Position numbers and translations under genes: made by a program
The notes under the pieces: generated by a model
Told to the model about the DNA's origin: nothing
Database searches by the model: none
Seen by the model: the letters and a program-made list of their open reading frames with translations, nothing else
NCBI GenBank assembly: GCA_947683625.1
Contig: CANTUR010000037.1
Coordinates: 248,001-312,000, forward strand
DNA: 64,000 nucleotides
Origin: Mallotus nudiflorus
Taxonomy: Eukaryota > Streptophyta > Magnoliopsida > Malpighiales > Euphorbiaceae
Direction of reading: 5' to 3'
Shown here: piece after piece, positions 23,691 to 36,312 of the stretch
Position numbering within the stretch: the first letter of the stretch is position 1
Layout of the letters: the number at the start of each line of letters is the position of its first letter

Positions 23691-24196
23691 TGCACATAAA
23701 AAATTTTTATAGTTTAAATATGTAATAATCAAAATTTGTGTATTAATTCATAAACAATTATGAATACATTTTATATATATCTTAGTAATTTAATAGAAAA
23801 ACAAATGAATCAATGAAATTAATTAACATAAATTGCTATCAATTTTATAATTATATTAATTCCAATTTAAATGAGAGTTGTAACTAATTAGATAAATTGG
23901 ATATTGTTTAAACCCAATTTCAAATTTGGGCTCAGTTGCACATAAAAAAAATTATAGTTTAAATATGTAATAATTAAAATTTGTGTATTAATTCATAAAT
24001 AATTATGAATACGTTTTAAGTATATCTTAATAATTTAATAGAAAAATAAATGAATCAATGAAAATTAATTAATATAAATATGCATAAATTGCTATGAATT
24101 TTATAATTATATTAATTCCAATTCAAATTAGAGTTGTAACTAATTAGATAAGTTGGATATTGTCTAAACCCAGTTTCAAATTTGGGCTAAGTTACA
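23691..24196. repeat. Tandem duplication, two copies of about 250 bp
   Basis: Copy 1 starts 'ttgcacataaaaa' at 23691 and copy 2 repeats it at 23936. Both run through 'aatatgtaataat', 'gtgtattaattcataaa', 'ttgtaactaattagataa' and end 'caaatttgggct(c/a)agtt(g/a)cac'. They differ by scattered substitutions and a short insertion near 24077. Non-coding. Confidence 0.9.
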
Positions 24197-24284
24197 CCAC
24201 AATTTTAACAGCCCATGATTAATTTCAAAGCTCAATTCACAAAAAAGTGTTCAGGAAAAAAATTAAAGTAAAATTACATTAGAT

Positions 24285-24905
24285 ACGGTATTTTGTACAA
24301 TTTTTTTCAAAAAATATGGTTATTTTTTTTTTCAAAACTACGGTCCTTTTTTTTTTATTTCATACTTTTTTTTTTCAATTTTTCATTATTCTTTCAAAAG
24401 TTAAAGATTCATTTCTTCATCTCTCCTTTACTATTTTTTTTTTGTGTTTTTTGTTTTTATTTTGTATTTTTTCTCTCTCCTTCTTTTTTTTTTTTAATTT
24501 TTTTACTTTTTTATTTATCTTTTTATTTTTGCAGTATTTTTATAGTTGTTTTGTGGTTATTTTGGCTATTATTTTTGTTTTCTAGTTACTTCAACTTTAT
24601 ATTTTATGAGGTTGTTTTACGGTGGTTGCTTTTCTAGTGGTTTTTGGTTGTTTTATAGTTGGTTTTGGTTTTATTTCTTTTTATTTATACTATGTTTTAC
24701 AGTGATTTTTCTTGTTATTTTGGCGGTTATACTATATTTTTTAAAAGGTTTTTTTTTCTTCTTTAAGTGTTTTTAAAAGTTTTTCAGTTTTTATACATTT
24801 CTAAAAAAGTCACAGAAAGAAATTTAAACTTTGAAATTTATATTAGAGGAGCTAGGGAAGAAGTGACACAAAGTATAGAAGTAATTGGCTTAAGACTAAT
24901 GATCA
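24285..24905 (+). repeat. T-rich dispersed repeat, copy 1
   Basis: A strongly T-rich stretch whose right part matches 38942-39650. Near 24699-24730 and 38955-38985 both read 'agtgatttttcttgttattttgg'-like sequence. Near 24800-24900 and 39545-39650 both contain 'agaaatt(t/c)aaactt', 'gaaatttatatta', 'ggagctagggaa' and 'taagactaatgat'. The long Phe-rich reading frames (24293-24776) are artefacts of composition. It joins copia sequence at about 24905. Confidence 0.75.
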
Positions 24906-25314
24906 ATGAGCTATAAGAGTTCCAAGCAAAATATCATCGCTAATTCCAATACAGAGCCCAAGTATATAGCTACATCAAATGTTGCTAAAGAAGCTGTTTG
25001 GATTAAAATTTCATTACGGAACTAGGAGTTATTCCTTCCATTGAGTCCTCGATTCCCCTTTATTGCAACAACAATTGAGCCATTGCTATAGTAAAGAAAC
25101 CGAGGTCTCACCAGAAATCCAAACATATAAAAAGGTGCTTTCATATTATTATAGAACTTGTTGGCAAGAGCGATGTGCTTATGCAAAAGGTAGCTTCAGT
25201 CGATAATAAGGCTGATCCACTTACTAAAGTATTAACGCAAATATAGTTGGATCAACATCTTGAGAAGATGGGTTTAAGATACTGTAGTGATTGGTTGTAG
25301 TGCAAGTGGGAGAT
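24906..25314 (+). pseudogene. 3' end of a copia pol (RNase H), truncated
   Basis: Matches 34155-34561 nearly base for base: 'SSKQNIIANSNTEPKYIATSN', then the broken equivalent of 'LADPLTKAL', then the terminal 'gcaagtgggaga' polypurine tract at about 25302-25313. It is the tail of a second copia copy lacking everything upstream, and it feeds directly into the LTR at 25315. Frameshifts and stops are present. Confidence 0.85.
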
Positions 25315-27557
25315 TGTTAGTATAAGTGGTATGCCATAGAGGCCAATCATATATTTTTGACGATGTAAATTATCCCAAATGATAATAAAATAATATTCTA
25401 TTATCTAATGTATTTATTTAATTGAATATTTATCCATTAGCATTGTTTTAAATAAATTTATTATCAAGAGTTGATGATATGAGCTACAAATTTACTTAGT
25501 ACATATGCCATAAAAATGTTTATAGTCGATAAATCAATATTTGGGTAATATTAATTTTATTATCACCTCTGTTTGTTTTCCTTGATTAATATGTGATACT
25601 ATTAGTGGGAGGTAATGAGTCTCATGCTACTTGATATGAGATATCAGAATAGACATATGGATATTCATGTGATGGGTAGATCAAACAGTGATGTTAGATT
25701 TATAATTACATGGATATTTACTTATAGTCAACAATCACAATCTAGGTCATAATGATGCATAAAGTCCTTTGACCTGAGGTGACACGGTCATCCATATTTA
25801 AGTGGTTAGGGTTTGTTATCACTTACATAGTTATGTTATTAACATATAGGTATATGGCGTGTGGTGGTTCTAGTTAATTAAATGTAAGGAAAAGTGTTCG
25901 ACCAAGATGGAATTCATTGCCTGGAGTGAACCGAGATAAGATCTTATGCTATCTAAGTTTATTCTTGATGAACAAGTTCCTAGTCAAGATAAACACAACA
26001 CAGTTTGAAAGAGTTTTAGAGCTACAAATGTGTTTTTAGTACTAGTTATGTTTTATTAAGAATGATAACTTAAGATAAGGTCATATGATGTAGTTATTGA
26101 AGTTTGACTAAACAATAACTATAGGCTATTATCGGGATCTTTTAAATGAAGGGAATTTAATGTATGGTAATTATGACCAAAGGGTTTGTGTGAATTAATG
26201 CATGCATTTAATTCTAAATGGGTAGTTGTGATATCAATGCTAGAGGTCACTTATAACTTATGAGAACTAAATGTGTATAATTAGGATTTTCATATTTAGA
26301 CTTGATAGGTGTTTTAAATAGTATAAAGTGTTGGTATTATCTTCTCATTACCAATTTGACATGAACCTAATAAGTCACACCTAAAAGAGTTTCACCAAAT
26401 CTCCATTAACATTAATCTAATTATTGATTAAAGAGTTTAATCAATTAATTAAGATTAATAGAATTGGATTTATGCTTTAAACAATGATTCTAGCATATTA
26501 TGAAATCTAATTCAAAAAACAGTTTAATTATTAATTAATGCTTAATTAATATAAGATATTAATTAAAGTATTGAATTAATTATATATGTTATTTCTAATT
26601 AGACTTGGATTAATGGCCTAATTTTTTTGGGCTTAGGCCCAAAAGTTTAGACCAAAGATCAATCTAAGATGTTGAGAAAGCCCATGAACCTAATATAAGC
26701 CTATTTGTCTAATGGATTAGGCTTGGGCTAAGTGTTGGTTTAATCACCAAGCCCAAATCCATATAAAAAGGATATGATCAAATTTGTCATACTAGGCATA
26801 CATTATCCTTTAAGTGAATATTGTTGACCATGGCAAATTTGTCATATTAGGCACACATTATCTTTTGTGTGTAAATTATTGACTTTGAAAAAAGAAAGAT
26901 TAGGTTACATGAATAAGTGTGAGGATGAATAAAGACATATACATGAGATATATTCTTTACATCTTCTTTGTACACTAGTGAATCACATATACAACTTGTA
27001 TAACTATTATAATAAGTTGCATACTTATGAGATAAGAAATAATGTGACAAGTAGTATGCTTTTTGTACATATATGTACATAACCTAAGATATGTTTCTAA
27101 AGTTATTTAAAAAGTGTAGAGACGCACAAAAGAAAGAAACAAAATCTATAAAATAAACCTTAAGTGTTCATACTAAAGATTGATTAGTGCAAGTTTTGTG
27201 AGGGTTATTAGAAAGGCTACTTACAACTAATCTAATCTAAGCAAGAAGGTGATTTGGTCGAGCTTTGGTGTTTCAAGCTAGAGGCTAACATTTGGGAGGC
27301 TAAAGCATTTGATTCAAGAGTTGAACCTAAAGCATCCTTGTGGTCTATATCAAACTTAGTAGTTTGGAAGTTTTCTTAAACTTAGAATTCTTAAGTTATT
27401 GCTTATACATATTATTGTGTTATTTAGCTATATGTAAAATGCAAAATGGATCTATGAGCATGCAATTCTTTATGTGATGAAAGGTTATGCAAGTGAAATT
27501 TTTAAAATTTCACCCTACTCAGGCTAGTGCTCACCACACTTGTAAGTTGCATAACCA
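25315..27557 (+). repeat. Long copia LTR, left copy
   Basis: Starts tgttagtataagtggtatgc directly after a polypurine tract and ends '..ttgcataacca', with a primer-binding-like site 12 bp further on. About 2.24 kb, unusually long for copia. It is colinear with 34562-38941 once the nested insertion there is removed; in the first 120 bases roughly nine in ten positions agree. The small frame at 26847-27080 is not supported as a gene. Confidence 0.85.
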
Positions 27558-27568
27558 ATTGCTTCTAG

Positions 27569-27579
27569 TGGTATTAGAG
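27569..27579 (+). other. Copia primer-binding site (initiator Met tRNA type)
   Basis: tggtattagag differs at one base from the start of the standard plant TGGTATCAGAGC site and lies just after the LTR end. A second very similar site, tggtattagagccc, occurs at 27793-27806; which one was used is unclear. Confidence 0.55.
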
Positions 27580-28512
27580 AAAAGGATAATAACAAATAGT
27601 GATGCGGTGCATACAAATGCATGGACTATCTAATTCTTAGGAATTCTCATACATGATCATGTGACATAGCATGGCTCTTCATGCAAGAGCATAAATGTTA
27701 CATGCTCTGATATGTATATGTGGATGTCACTTTATGTAATGAGATCGAGTCCACACAGGTGATTTGATCACCCCACTTGAATCTTCTCATAATGGTATTA
27801 GAGCCCTTTTTTCACTTTATTCATGCTAAATTGATTGATAAATTGTAAGTGTTGTGGTTGTACTTGATGTTAGTTGTAAGTTTTATGGCCTAATATGCTT
27901 AAACAGGTGTGTTTTATGTTTTGGATAGCCAGTCACACAACTTGTGACATGGCAGTGTCTAGGCCATGTCAGGTTCTATCAAAACAGGTAGATTGTCACA
28001 CGACTTATGACATTTGTGACATGGCCATGTCTCAAAGTGTGTCATCATATGGATAACATATTTTTCTTGTTTTGTATGCTTTGTAAATTGATTATAACAT
28101 GCAAAATTTGTATTTTATTTGATGTTTACTTGTCATACATGTAAGGAATGATCATGGACTTAGATTAAATCCTATAGTTTGTAATAATAATTAATTTTAT
28201 TATTTTGGTATGTAATTAGATATTGATTACATAGTATTAGGATGTAATATTTGTCTTGGTATGCCAAAGAATGAGTGGAAATCATAAGAGTTGTGACATG
28301 GAGCTTGAAATGTTCGAGTTGGAGACCCATGGAGATGATAACAAGGAGGGCCCTTTTTGTAACTTATTTTAAGTGTTAAAATAGGTTTAAGTAAAGCCCA
28401 TGATCACTCCTTGTTTGTGCATCTGATTTTCATGTTCTATGTATATATGTGATATGTATATTGTAACATGCGATATGTTTATATGATATATGTATATAAT
28501 TAGATGCCATGT

Positions 28513-29215
28513 AATATATATATATATAAAGCTTAGAGCCTAGGTTTAGTTTCACTATTCCAATTTTGATCATGAACATGTTAACAAACAAAAACAATGA
28601 TTTCAGTTAAGGATAATTATTCTAAAATACCTAAAGACTCTCTCGAGCTTAATTAAGCATGTAAAGATTAAAGTTTAACTATTGTCATGGTTAAGAAGTT
28701 AATTTAAACTCACTAACTTTCTTAATAATTAATTTAGCACCGTAGACTTCTGCCTACTGCCATGATCCCTCATAAAGCTTGCCTACTCTCATGGTCGAGT
28801 GGTCTAAGATGTATGAGTTTTAAGCTAATAAATTCTCCAAACTCTCATTGGTGAATTTACTTATAAATATGCAATCAATCTGGCTAAGAATGAAAGCATA
28901 AAATAAGTTTAACTCAAAGAATTGACTGAAAATCAAATATAATAATAAACACTTGTGTTTAATCATATAATGAAATAATTACTCCTAACCTAGAACTCTA
29001 AATGAAATTTAGCTATGCATGATTATGGAAAAACACATGAACATAATTAAAGAAATTAAAATAAAGAAGAAACAAAGATAAAACTCTTTTAAAGCTCATG
29101 CTTGTTGCCTTTGTCTCTCGACTTTGTCAACACCTCTATTTGTCTCTATTAATGTTTATCTCTCTACTCCTTTTCCCCTCTCTATCGACTATGTCTATCT
29201 TTTTATAAGGCAAGG
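28513..29215 (-). repeat. Ty3-type LTR fragment, inverted relative to 40230-40870
   Basis: The reverse complement of 40230-40870 is recognisable along the whole stretch: 'aggtttagtttcact', 'aaaatacctaaagactct', 'cgagcttaattaagcatgt', 'tcatggttaagaagttaat', 'atgcaatcaatc'. A TATA-like 'ccttataaaaag' (minus strand, near 29200) matches the position of 'ctctataaatagag' in the other copy. It may extend to about 29.9 kb. Confidence 0.8.
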
Positions 29216-29639
29216 TTGATGAGAGTCCTCTTTTCCTTCTATTCCTTTCTCTTTTATTAGATAATATACATCATTGATAGATAGCCCCGTTATGTCGAGC
29301 ACATGCACCCATTATATGCCCACCATCATTTGCACATGTTACGTAATCACTTTTATTAGTCATTGGTGAATCATCACTCTTTAGAACATATTTGTTGACA
29401 AAGGTGTTACAACAACTCACTTCTTTGACATTAACAACTCATTTCTTTAATAATGTAAAGTTGTCACAATAACTACTCATGCACTTGTACATCCACCATA
29501 TACACTCACCACTTTATGTCTTGTGCATCCAACTAGTATGCCCACTACTTTATGATTTTATAATGGTTTGTATCATGGCTTAACTTATGGCTTCAGTAAG
29601 GTATGCAACCTTATTTTTCTTATTTTGATTTTTGTCAAG

Positions 29640-29825
29640 GCTTTTGTCAGGGCTTTCATCATAGCTTAGTCAAGCCCTTACGCATGTTGTGTCATGATGC
29701 AGGGGACATGCACACAGTTTGGATCATGGCTTGGGCAAGCCATGATGCATGCTATGACACTTCCACTTTGCTCAATTCCTCATTGGACATGGCTTAGGCA
29801 AGCCATGACGTATGCCATGACACAT
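29640..29825. repeat. Degenerate repeats built on a CATGGCTT/AAGCCATG palindrome
   Basis: CATGGCTT-gggc-AAGCCATG at 29725-29744 and CATGGCTT-aggc-AAGCCATG at 29788-29807 are perfect 8-bp hairpins. Each is followed by 'atg(c/t)(a/g)tgc(t/c)atgacac'. A weaker third copy lies around 29665-29700 ('agcttagtcaagccc', 'tgtgtcatgatgc'). The small frame 29603-29797 is not supported as a gene. Confidence 0.7.
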
Positions 29826-29829
29826 ACAC

Positions 29830-30849
29830 TTTAGATTTAACTATAATAAAAAAGGAAAATTAATTTATATCAAACAAAAACTCCTTAAAAATATACTTTA
29901 AGTAATAAAATCCTAATTAAATTATAACAGTAATATATTTCCTATTTAAACTTATTTGTAACTTAATTTATTATAATTTTTATTCAATAATTCATTAGAA
30001 TTCAACTAAAAAACATGCAAATATTATACACATCACATTGGAGCAATAACTTGCATGGTTTTGGAATTATGTGCATCGACTATTGATACATAGGGGTGTG
30101 CATAAAGGCCAAGAGATTCATGTAGTATTATTGTTAAACATTAGATGTTATAGGTATATGGATACACTATAGGCCAAGAATGGAAAATAGTGAGGTTTGC
30201 AGTGTTCAAATCCATACATTTCACTATCTAATAGTGTGGACCTAATTAATGCCAAAGGCCAAAAATGGCAATGTGTAGCTGAAGCCCATAACATTATGAG
30301 CCAAATTGATGGAAGCTCATATGAGATGTGATGAATGAGAGTTATCCACTTAATAAGAACTAATATTCCAAGAATGGAAATATGTACCTAAGGGATATTA
30401 ATGACTTATTAAGAACTCCATCACCCATTAGAAATCCATCCAATAAGGGATTTTTGTTTCCTACTTTGGAAGTGTAGGATTCGCTAAGTTAGTGGAAGGC
30501 CATTGCGATTAAAGACCAAATCTAATAGTAATAATAACAGTGTCATATAGCTAATTAATCTTATTACCTTTGTAGAAACTTGATAATATAAGACCATCAA
30601 ACCCACTCTTAATCATACTCGACCAACATAGTCTCACAGGCCCTAATTTCATTAATTGGCTAAGGAATTTAAAAGTTGTTTTGGTTGAAAAAGTAATATA
30701 TGTATTAGGATAATGCCCACCTAGTTCCCTTAATGAAATGCTTCCTAAGAAGAGCATGATACTCTATAAAAATGAAAGGATGATGATCCGCAAGCACGAT
30801 GCATCATGTAGGCTTCTATGAGTATCAAAATCCATCAGTAATATGAGAA
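29830..30849. other. Copia leader remainder, no gene
   Basis: AT-rich non-coding sequence with recurrent 'gcca(a)gaatgga' words (30170, 30250, 30370). No protein motif was recognised. Confidence 0.4.
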
Positions 30850-31430
30850 GTACATAAGTGCAAGGAAAATCCTACTTCACTTACTAGAGTTATTTGGTGA
30901 ACATAGTAGAACCACTAGATATGAGATATCTAAGAGGCTTATTCGTGCTAAGATGAAGGAAGGTGAGGATGTGGGAGTCCATGTAAACTCCATGATTAAA
31001 GTTATGGAGGAGCTTGAAAGTCTAGAATTTACTATGGACTTCCACCTCCAAGTGGATTTGACCTTTGAATCCCTTTTTGAATCTTTTAGGCAAACGATTG
31101 CCAACTTCCATATGAATAAAATAGAGTGCACTCTTGCAAAACTTTTGAATATGCTTGTGATTGCTTAAAAGGCTATTAAGGGAATAAAGGGAAGGAGGTT
31201 ACACTTATTGCTTCTTCTAGTGGGAGTAAGAAGAAAGGCAATAAGAATAAAAAAGGTAAGACAAGTGTTGTTAAGCCCACGGATGACATATCCAAGAATA
31301 AGGGCAAGGCCATTGTAAGGAAAGAGCAAGGCAAAGGAAAGTGTTTCCATTGACAAGGTGAAAGACATTGGAAGAGGAATTGTCTTAAGTTCATTAAAAG
31401 GAAAAGGCAAGCAAGGAGTAGGTGAGACTT
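30850..31430 (+). pseudogene. Copia Gag (UBN2-type) with broken zinc knuckle
   Basis: 30953-31168 reads 'MKEGEDVGVHVNSMIKVM', 'LEFTMDFHLQVDLTFESL' and 'NFHMNKIECTLAKLLNMLV', a close fit to the plant copia Gag. At 31340-31381 the knuckle 'CFH-stop-QGERHWKRNC' keeps CX2(C)X4HX4C spacing, but the second Cys codon is TGA. Gag would package the element RNA; this one cannot. Confidence 0.85.
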
Positions 31431-31434
31431 TCTT

Positions 31435-32400
31435 CAATCTATTGGCTTTTAAATATTCTAAGAGCTCATCAAATGCATGGGTATTGGATACCATTGCTAG
31501 TTCTCACATTTGTTCATCCTTGTAGGATCTAGCAAATAAAAAAAGGTTAAGGCCTAATGAAGTGACATAGAGCTTGAAAATGGAGCAAGTGTTGTAGCCA
31601 AAGCTATAGGATCCACTTCTATTGATTTATATAATCATAGTTTGTTATTGGATGATGTATTATATGTACCTAATGCCTATAAAAATAGTGTCTTTATTTC
31701 TAGTTTAACTAGAAAGGGTTATCAATTTCATTTTAAAATAGATATTTGTATCATTTACTTTAGAAGTAAAATGACAGGCATGGGTTATTTAATACATGGT
31801 TTATATTATATTGATAATATGTCCAGTAATAATGAGCTTCAAATTAATATGAGTAATGTAAATACAATGCTAATTGAAAATACCTTTACTTCCAAATATC
31901 TATGGCACTTAAGATTATGTTACATTGCGCAAAATAGGATCAATAAGTTAGAAAGGATGGGAATCTTAAGTAATCTTGAATCCACATCCAATCCAACTTG
32001 TGAGGCTTGTCTTTAAGGCAAGATAACTAGATCACCATTTCTTGAACAAATGGTAAGAGCCAAGGATGTATTAAAGATCATACATAGTGACAAATGTGGA
32101 CCATTTACTAAAATGGCTAGAGGTGATTTCTACAATTTTATAACCTTTATAAATGATCTATCAAGGTATCGAAACTTATTTCTTATGAAACATAAAAGTA
32201 AATCCTTTGAAAAATTTAAGAAATTCAAAGCCCAAATAGAGAACCAAATAGGGAAAAGTATTAAAACTCTAAGATTAAATCGAGGAGGTGAATACTTAAG
32301 TACCGAGTTCATTGAGTTCTTTAAGGAACATGGCATTGCATCATAACTCACATCACTTAGAACATCTCAATTAAATGGTGTGTCTAAGGGATGAAATCAT
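31435..32400 (+). pseudogene. Copia protease and integrase region
   Basis: 31460-31520 holds the protease box ('WVLDTIASSHICSS', where DTG has become DTI). 31642-32016 is the gag-pre-integrase segment ('LLDDVLYVPNAYKN', 'LWHLRLCYIAQNRINKL', 'TCEACL'), with stop TAA at the junction. 32050-32346 is the integrase core ('IIHSDKCGPF', 'NFITFINDLSRY', 'KTLRLNRGGEYLSTEF'). Several stops follow, and integrase fragments continue to about 32400. Confidence 0.88.
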
Positions 32401-33029
32401 ACTTTTTTATATATGGTACATTATATGATGAGCTACACTGAGCTTCCTATTTTAATTTAGGGTTATGCACTCTAAATAGTCTCCTACATCTTTAATTATG
32501 TACCATCCAAATCCATTTCTACTACATCATATGAAATACGGCATGGTAGAGTACCAAGTCTTAAACATGTTAAAATTTTGGGGATGTCCAGCTTTTATTA
32601 AAAGGCTAAAATCAAACAAGTTGTATGTAAAATCGATTAAAGAAAGGTTTGTTGGATATCCTAAAGATAGTTTGGGATACTACTTTTGCCTTCCTACTGA
32701 ACAAGTTATTGTTATCAGTAAAGATACTATTTTTCTTAAGAAAGAGTTTCTTAAGGAAGGTGGCAAAGGTAGGAAGATAATGTTAGATGAGAAGTCATCT
32801 AAAGAAGTCTAACAAATTCATAAAATGGATATTGATCAACTTGAAGAGCCTATTCCAATTGAGAATGTCATCTAATCGACTCCTAGAAGGTTTAGTAAGG
32901 TATCTCATCCACTTAAGAGATATGGTTTTTTGCATGGTATGCAAGAGTTACATATTCATGAAGAAAGCAATCATGATGATGATCCTACTACATATGAAGA
33001 AGCTTTATATGATAAAAATTCTTTAAAAT
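32401..33029 (+). pseudogene. Copia integrase end and linker
   Basis: 32498-32812 reads 'LNMLKFWGCPAFIKRL' and 'KERFVGYPKDSLGYYFCLP', the post-integrase segment of copia polyproteins. The linker before reverse transcriptase follows in broken frames. Confidence 0.8.
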
Positions 33030-34530
33030 GATTTGAGGCTATGAAAACTGAAATGGATTCCATGTATGCAAGACAAGTCTAGACACTTGTTGATGCACTT
33101 GGAGGTATTGTACCTATAGGTTGTAAATGGATCTTTAAGAAAAAGATTAATACAAATGGCAAGGTTGATACCTATAAAGCAAGGCTTGTAGCAAAAAGGT
33201 TTCGACAAAGGCAAGGGGTTACCTATGAGGAAATCTTCTCACTAGTAGCCATGCTTAAATCCATTCAAATTCTTCTAACTATAGACATGCACTTTGATTA
33301 TGAGGTTTGGAAAATGGAAGTCAAAAATGCTTTTCTTAATGGTTATGTTGAGGAAGAGATTTATATCGAGCAACGCAAGGGTTTTGAATCCAAGGATAGC
33401 TCAAAAGTGTGCAAGCTTAATAAATCTATCTATAATCTAAAACAAGCTTCAATGAGTTAAAATCATCATTTTGATGAGGCTGTCTATTCTTATGGTTTTG
33501 AAAAATGATGAGCCATATGTTTATAAGAAGTTTAATGGGAGCGAACTCACTTTCTTAATCTTGTATGTTGATGACATTTTAATTATTAGAAATAATGTTG
33601 GAATAATAACTTTTATAAAAGTATGGCTATCTAAAACCTTATCAATGAAGGACTTAGGGGAGGCAACCCATATTCTTGGAATTCAAGTCTATATAAATAG
33701 ATTGAAAAGAATGATAGGTGTATCCAAAAAATTTTTCTTAGAAAAGGTGTTGAAGAAGTTCAACATGCTTGATTCCAAGAGAGGATTGTTACCATTTAGA
33801 CATGGTATCCATTTATCTAAGGGTATGTTACCTAAAACACCTAAGGAGATAAAGCAAATGGCCAAAGTTTCTTATGCTTAAGCTATAGGAAGCTTAATGT
33901 ATACTATGTTATATACTAGGCTTGATATTACATATGCTATTAGTGTAACTAACAAGTTTCAATCCAATCCAGGTTTGGAACATTAAATAATTATTAAGGC
34001 AATCTTTAATTACTTGAGAAGGACTAAAGATTTGATTTTAACTTATAGAGGAGGTGACCTACAAATAGATGGTTTTATAGATTTTGATTTTTAATCAGAT
34101 GTGGATGATAGAAAGTCTATCTCTAGGTTTGTTTTCACTTGTAATGGAGGAACGGTGAGTTGGAAGAGTTCTAAGCAAAGTATCATTGTTGATTCCACTA
34201 TAGAGGCTGAGAATATAGTTACATCGAATGCTACTAAAAAAGCTATTTGGATTAAAAATTTGTTACTGAAATAGGAATTATTCCGTCAATTAAGTCCCAT
34301 TCCTCTATATTATGATAATAATGGAGCCATTACTTTGGCAAAGGAACTGAGGTCTTACTAGAAATCCAAATACATAGAAAGGCACTTTCATATTATTAAA
34401 GAACTTGTTAGGAAGGGCGATGTGCTCATGCAAAAGGTACCTTTAGCCAATAATATGGCTGATCCACTTATTAAAGCATTAACGTAACTATAGCTGAATT
34501 GACATATTGAGAAGATGGGTATAAGATACT
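33030..34530 (+). pseudogene. Copia reverse transcriptase and RNase H
   Basis: 33040-33240 gives 'PIGCKWIFKKKINTNGKV', 'YKARLVAK' and 'VTYEEIFS'. 33251-33460 gives 'WKMEVKNAFLNGYVEEEIY' and 'CKLNKSIYNLKQAS'. 33471-33881 has the intact catalytic 'LILYVDDILII' near 33560 and 'MKDLGEATHILGIQVY'. 33890-34530 gives 'GSLMYTMLYTRLDITYAISV' and RNase H ('SDVDDRKSISRFVF', 'SWKSSKQSIIVDSTIEAE'). Stops and frameshifts separate the pieces. Confidence 0.9.
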
Positions 34531-36309
34531 GCAATGATTGGCTCTAGTGCAAGTTGGAGATTGTTAGTATAAGTGGTATGCCTTAGAGGCCAATCATATA
34601 TTTTGATAATGTAAATTATCCCAAATGGCAATAAAATAATATTCTATTATCTGAAGTGTTTCTTTAATTGAATATTTATCCACTAGCATTATGTTAAATA
34701 AATTTATTATCAAGAGTTGATGATATGAGCTACAAATTAATTTAGTACATATGCTACAAAAATGTTTATAATCAATAAATCAATATTTGGGTAATATTAA
34801 TTTGACTATCACCTTTGTCTATTTTCCTTGATTAGTATATGATGCTAATAGTAGGAGGTAGTGAGTCTCATACTAGTTGATATGAGATATCAGAATAGAC
34901 ATGTGGATACTCATGTGATAGGTGGATCGAACAATGACATTAAATTTGTGATTGCGTGGATATTCACTTATAGTCAACATTCACAATGTAGGTCATAATA
35001 GTGCATATAGTCCTTTGACATAAGATGACACGGTCATCCACATTTAAGTGGTTAGGGTTTGTTATTGCTTATATAGTTGTGTTATTCACACATGGGTATA
35101 TAGCATATGGTGGCTCTAGTTAGTTAAATGTAGGGATGAGTGTTCGACCAAGATAGGATTCATTACTTGGAGTGAACTAGGATAAGATCCAATGCTATCT
35201 AAATTTGTTCTTGATGAATAAGTTCCTAGCCAAGACACACATAACATAGTCTGAAAGAGTTTCAGTGGTAGAAATATGTTTATAGTATTAGTTATGTTTT
35301 ATTAAGAATGATAACTTGAGATGAGGTCATATGATATAACTATTAGAGTTTGACTAAACAATGACTTTAGGCTATTATCAGGATCTTTTAAATAAAGGAA
35401 TTTTAGTTCATGATAATTATGACTAAAGGGTTCATGTGAATCAATACATGCATTCATTTCTAATTAGGTAGCTGTGATATTAATATTAGGGGTCATTAAC
35501 AACTTATGAGAACTAAATGTGTATAATTGGGATTTTCACATTTAGACTTTATAGGTGTTTCAAATAATATCAAGTGTTGATATTATTTTTCTCATTGCCA
35601 GTTAGACATGAACGTAGTAAGTCACATCTAAAAGAGTTTTACCAAATCGCCATTAATATTAGTCTAATTATTGATTAAAGAGTTTAATCAATTAATTAAG
35701 ATTAATAGATTGTATTTATGCTTTAAGCAATGATTCTAGCATATTATGAAATCTAATTCAAATAAGGGTTTAATTATTAATTAATACTTAATTAATATAA
35801 GACATTAATTAAAGTATTAAATTAATAATATGTGCTATTTTTAATTGGACTTGGATTAATGGCCCAACTTGTTTAGGCCTAGGCTCAAAAGAGTTTTGGA
35901 CCAAAGATCAATCTAAGATGTTGAGAAAGCCCATGAACCTAATCTAGGCCCATTTGTCTAACGGATTGGGCTTGGGTCAAGTGTTGGCCCAATCACCAAT
36001 CCCAAATTCGTATAAAAAGGATATGTTCAAATTTGTCATGTTAGGCATATATTATCGTTTAAGTGTATGTTGTTGACCATGGCAAATTTTTCATATTAGA
36101 CAGATTGTCTTTTGTGTGTAAATTGTTGACTTTGGCAAAAGAAAGATTAGGTTACATGGATAAGTGTGAGGATGAATATAGACAGATACATGAGATGTAT
36201 TCTCTACATATTCTTTATACACTAGTGAATCACATATACAACTTGTATAATTATTATGACAAGTTATATACTTATGAGATAAGAAATAATGTGATAAGTA
36301 GCATGCTTT

Positions 36310-36312
<3 letters not shown>

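Larger units (their letters stand above)
27558..34561 (+). mobile_element. Copia internal region, decayed, with a nested LTR fragment
   Basis: Runs from the primer-binding site to the polypurine tract before the right LTR. The long leader (27580-30780) has no clear coding content; it holds repeated 'gacatgg' words at 27930-28050, an inverted Ty3-type LTR fragment (28513-29215) and palindromic repeats (29640-29825). Gag, integrase and RT parts follow and are listed separately. Confidence 0.8.

Noticed and set aside
24293..24776. Overlapping plus-strand frames of up to 114 aa
   Set aside because: Almost pure Phe/Leu/Tyr from T-rich repeat sequence; composition artefacts shared with the copy at 38.9-39.6 kb.
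28440..28530. Left end of the nested inverted LTR
   Set aside because: The ATAT-rich sequence could not be aligned reliably with the end of the other copy, so the boundary was set at 28513.
33562..33582. Functional copia element because the YVDD box is intact
   Set aside because: Stops and frameshifts occur in every domain, and the knuckle and protease motifs are broken.
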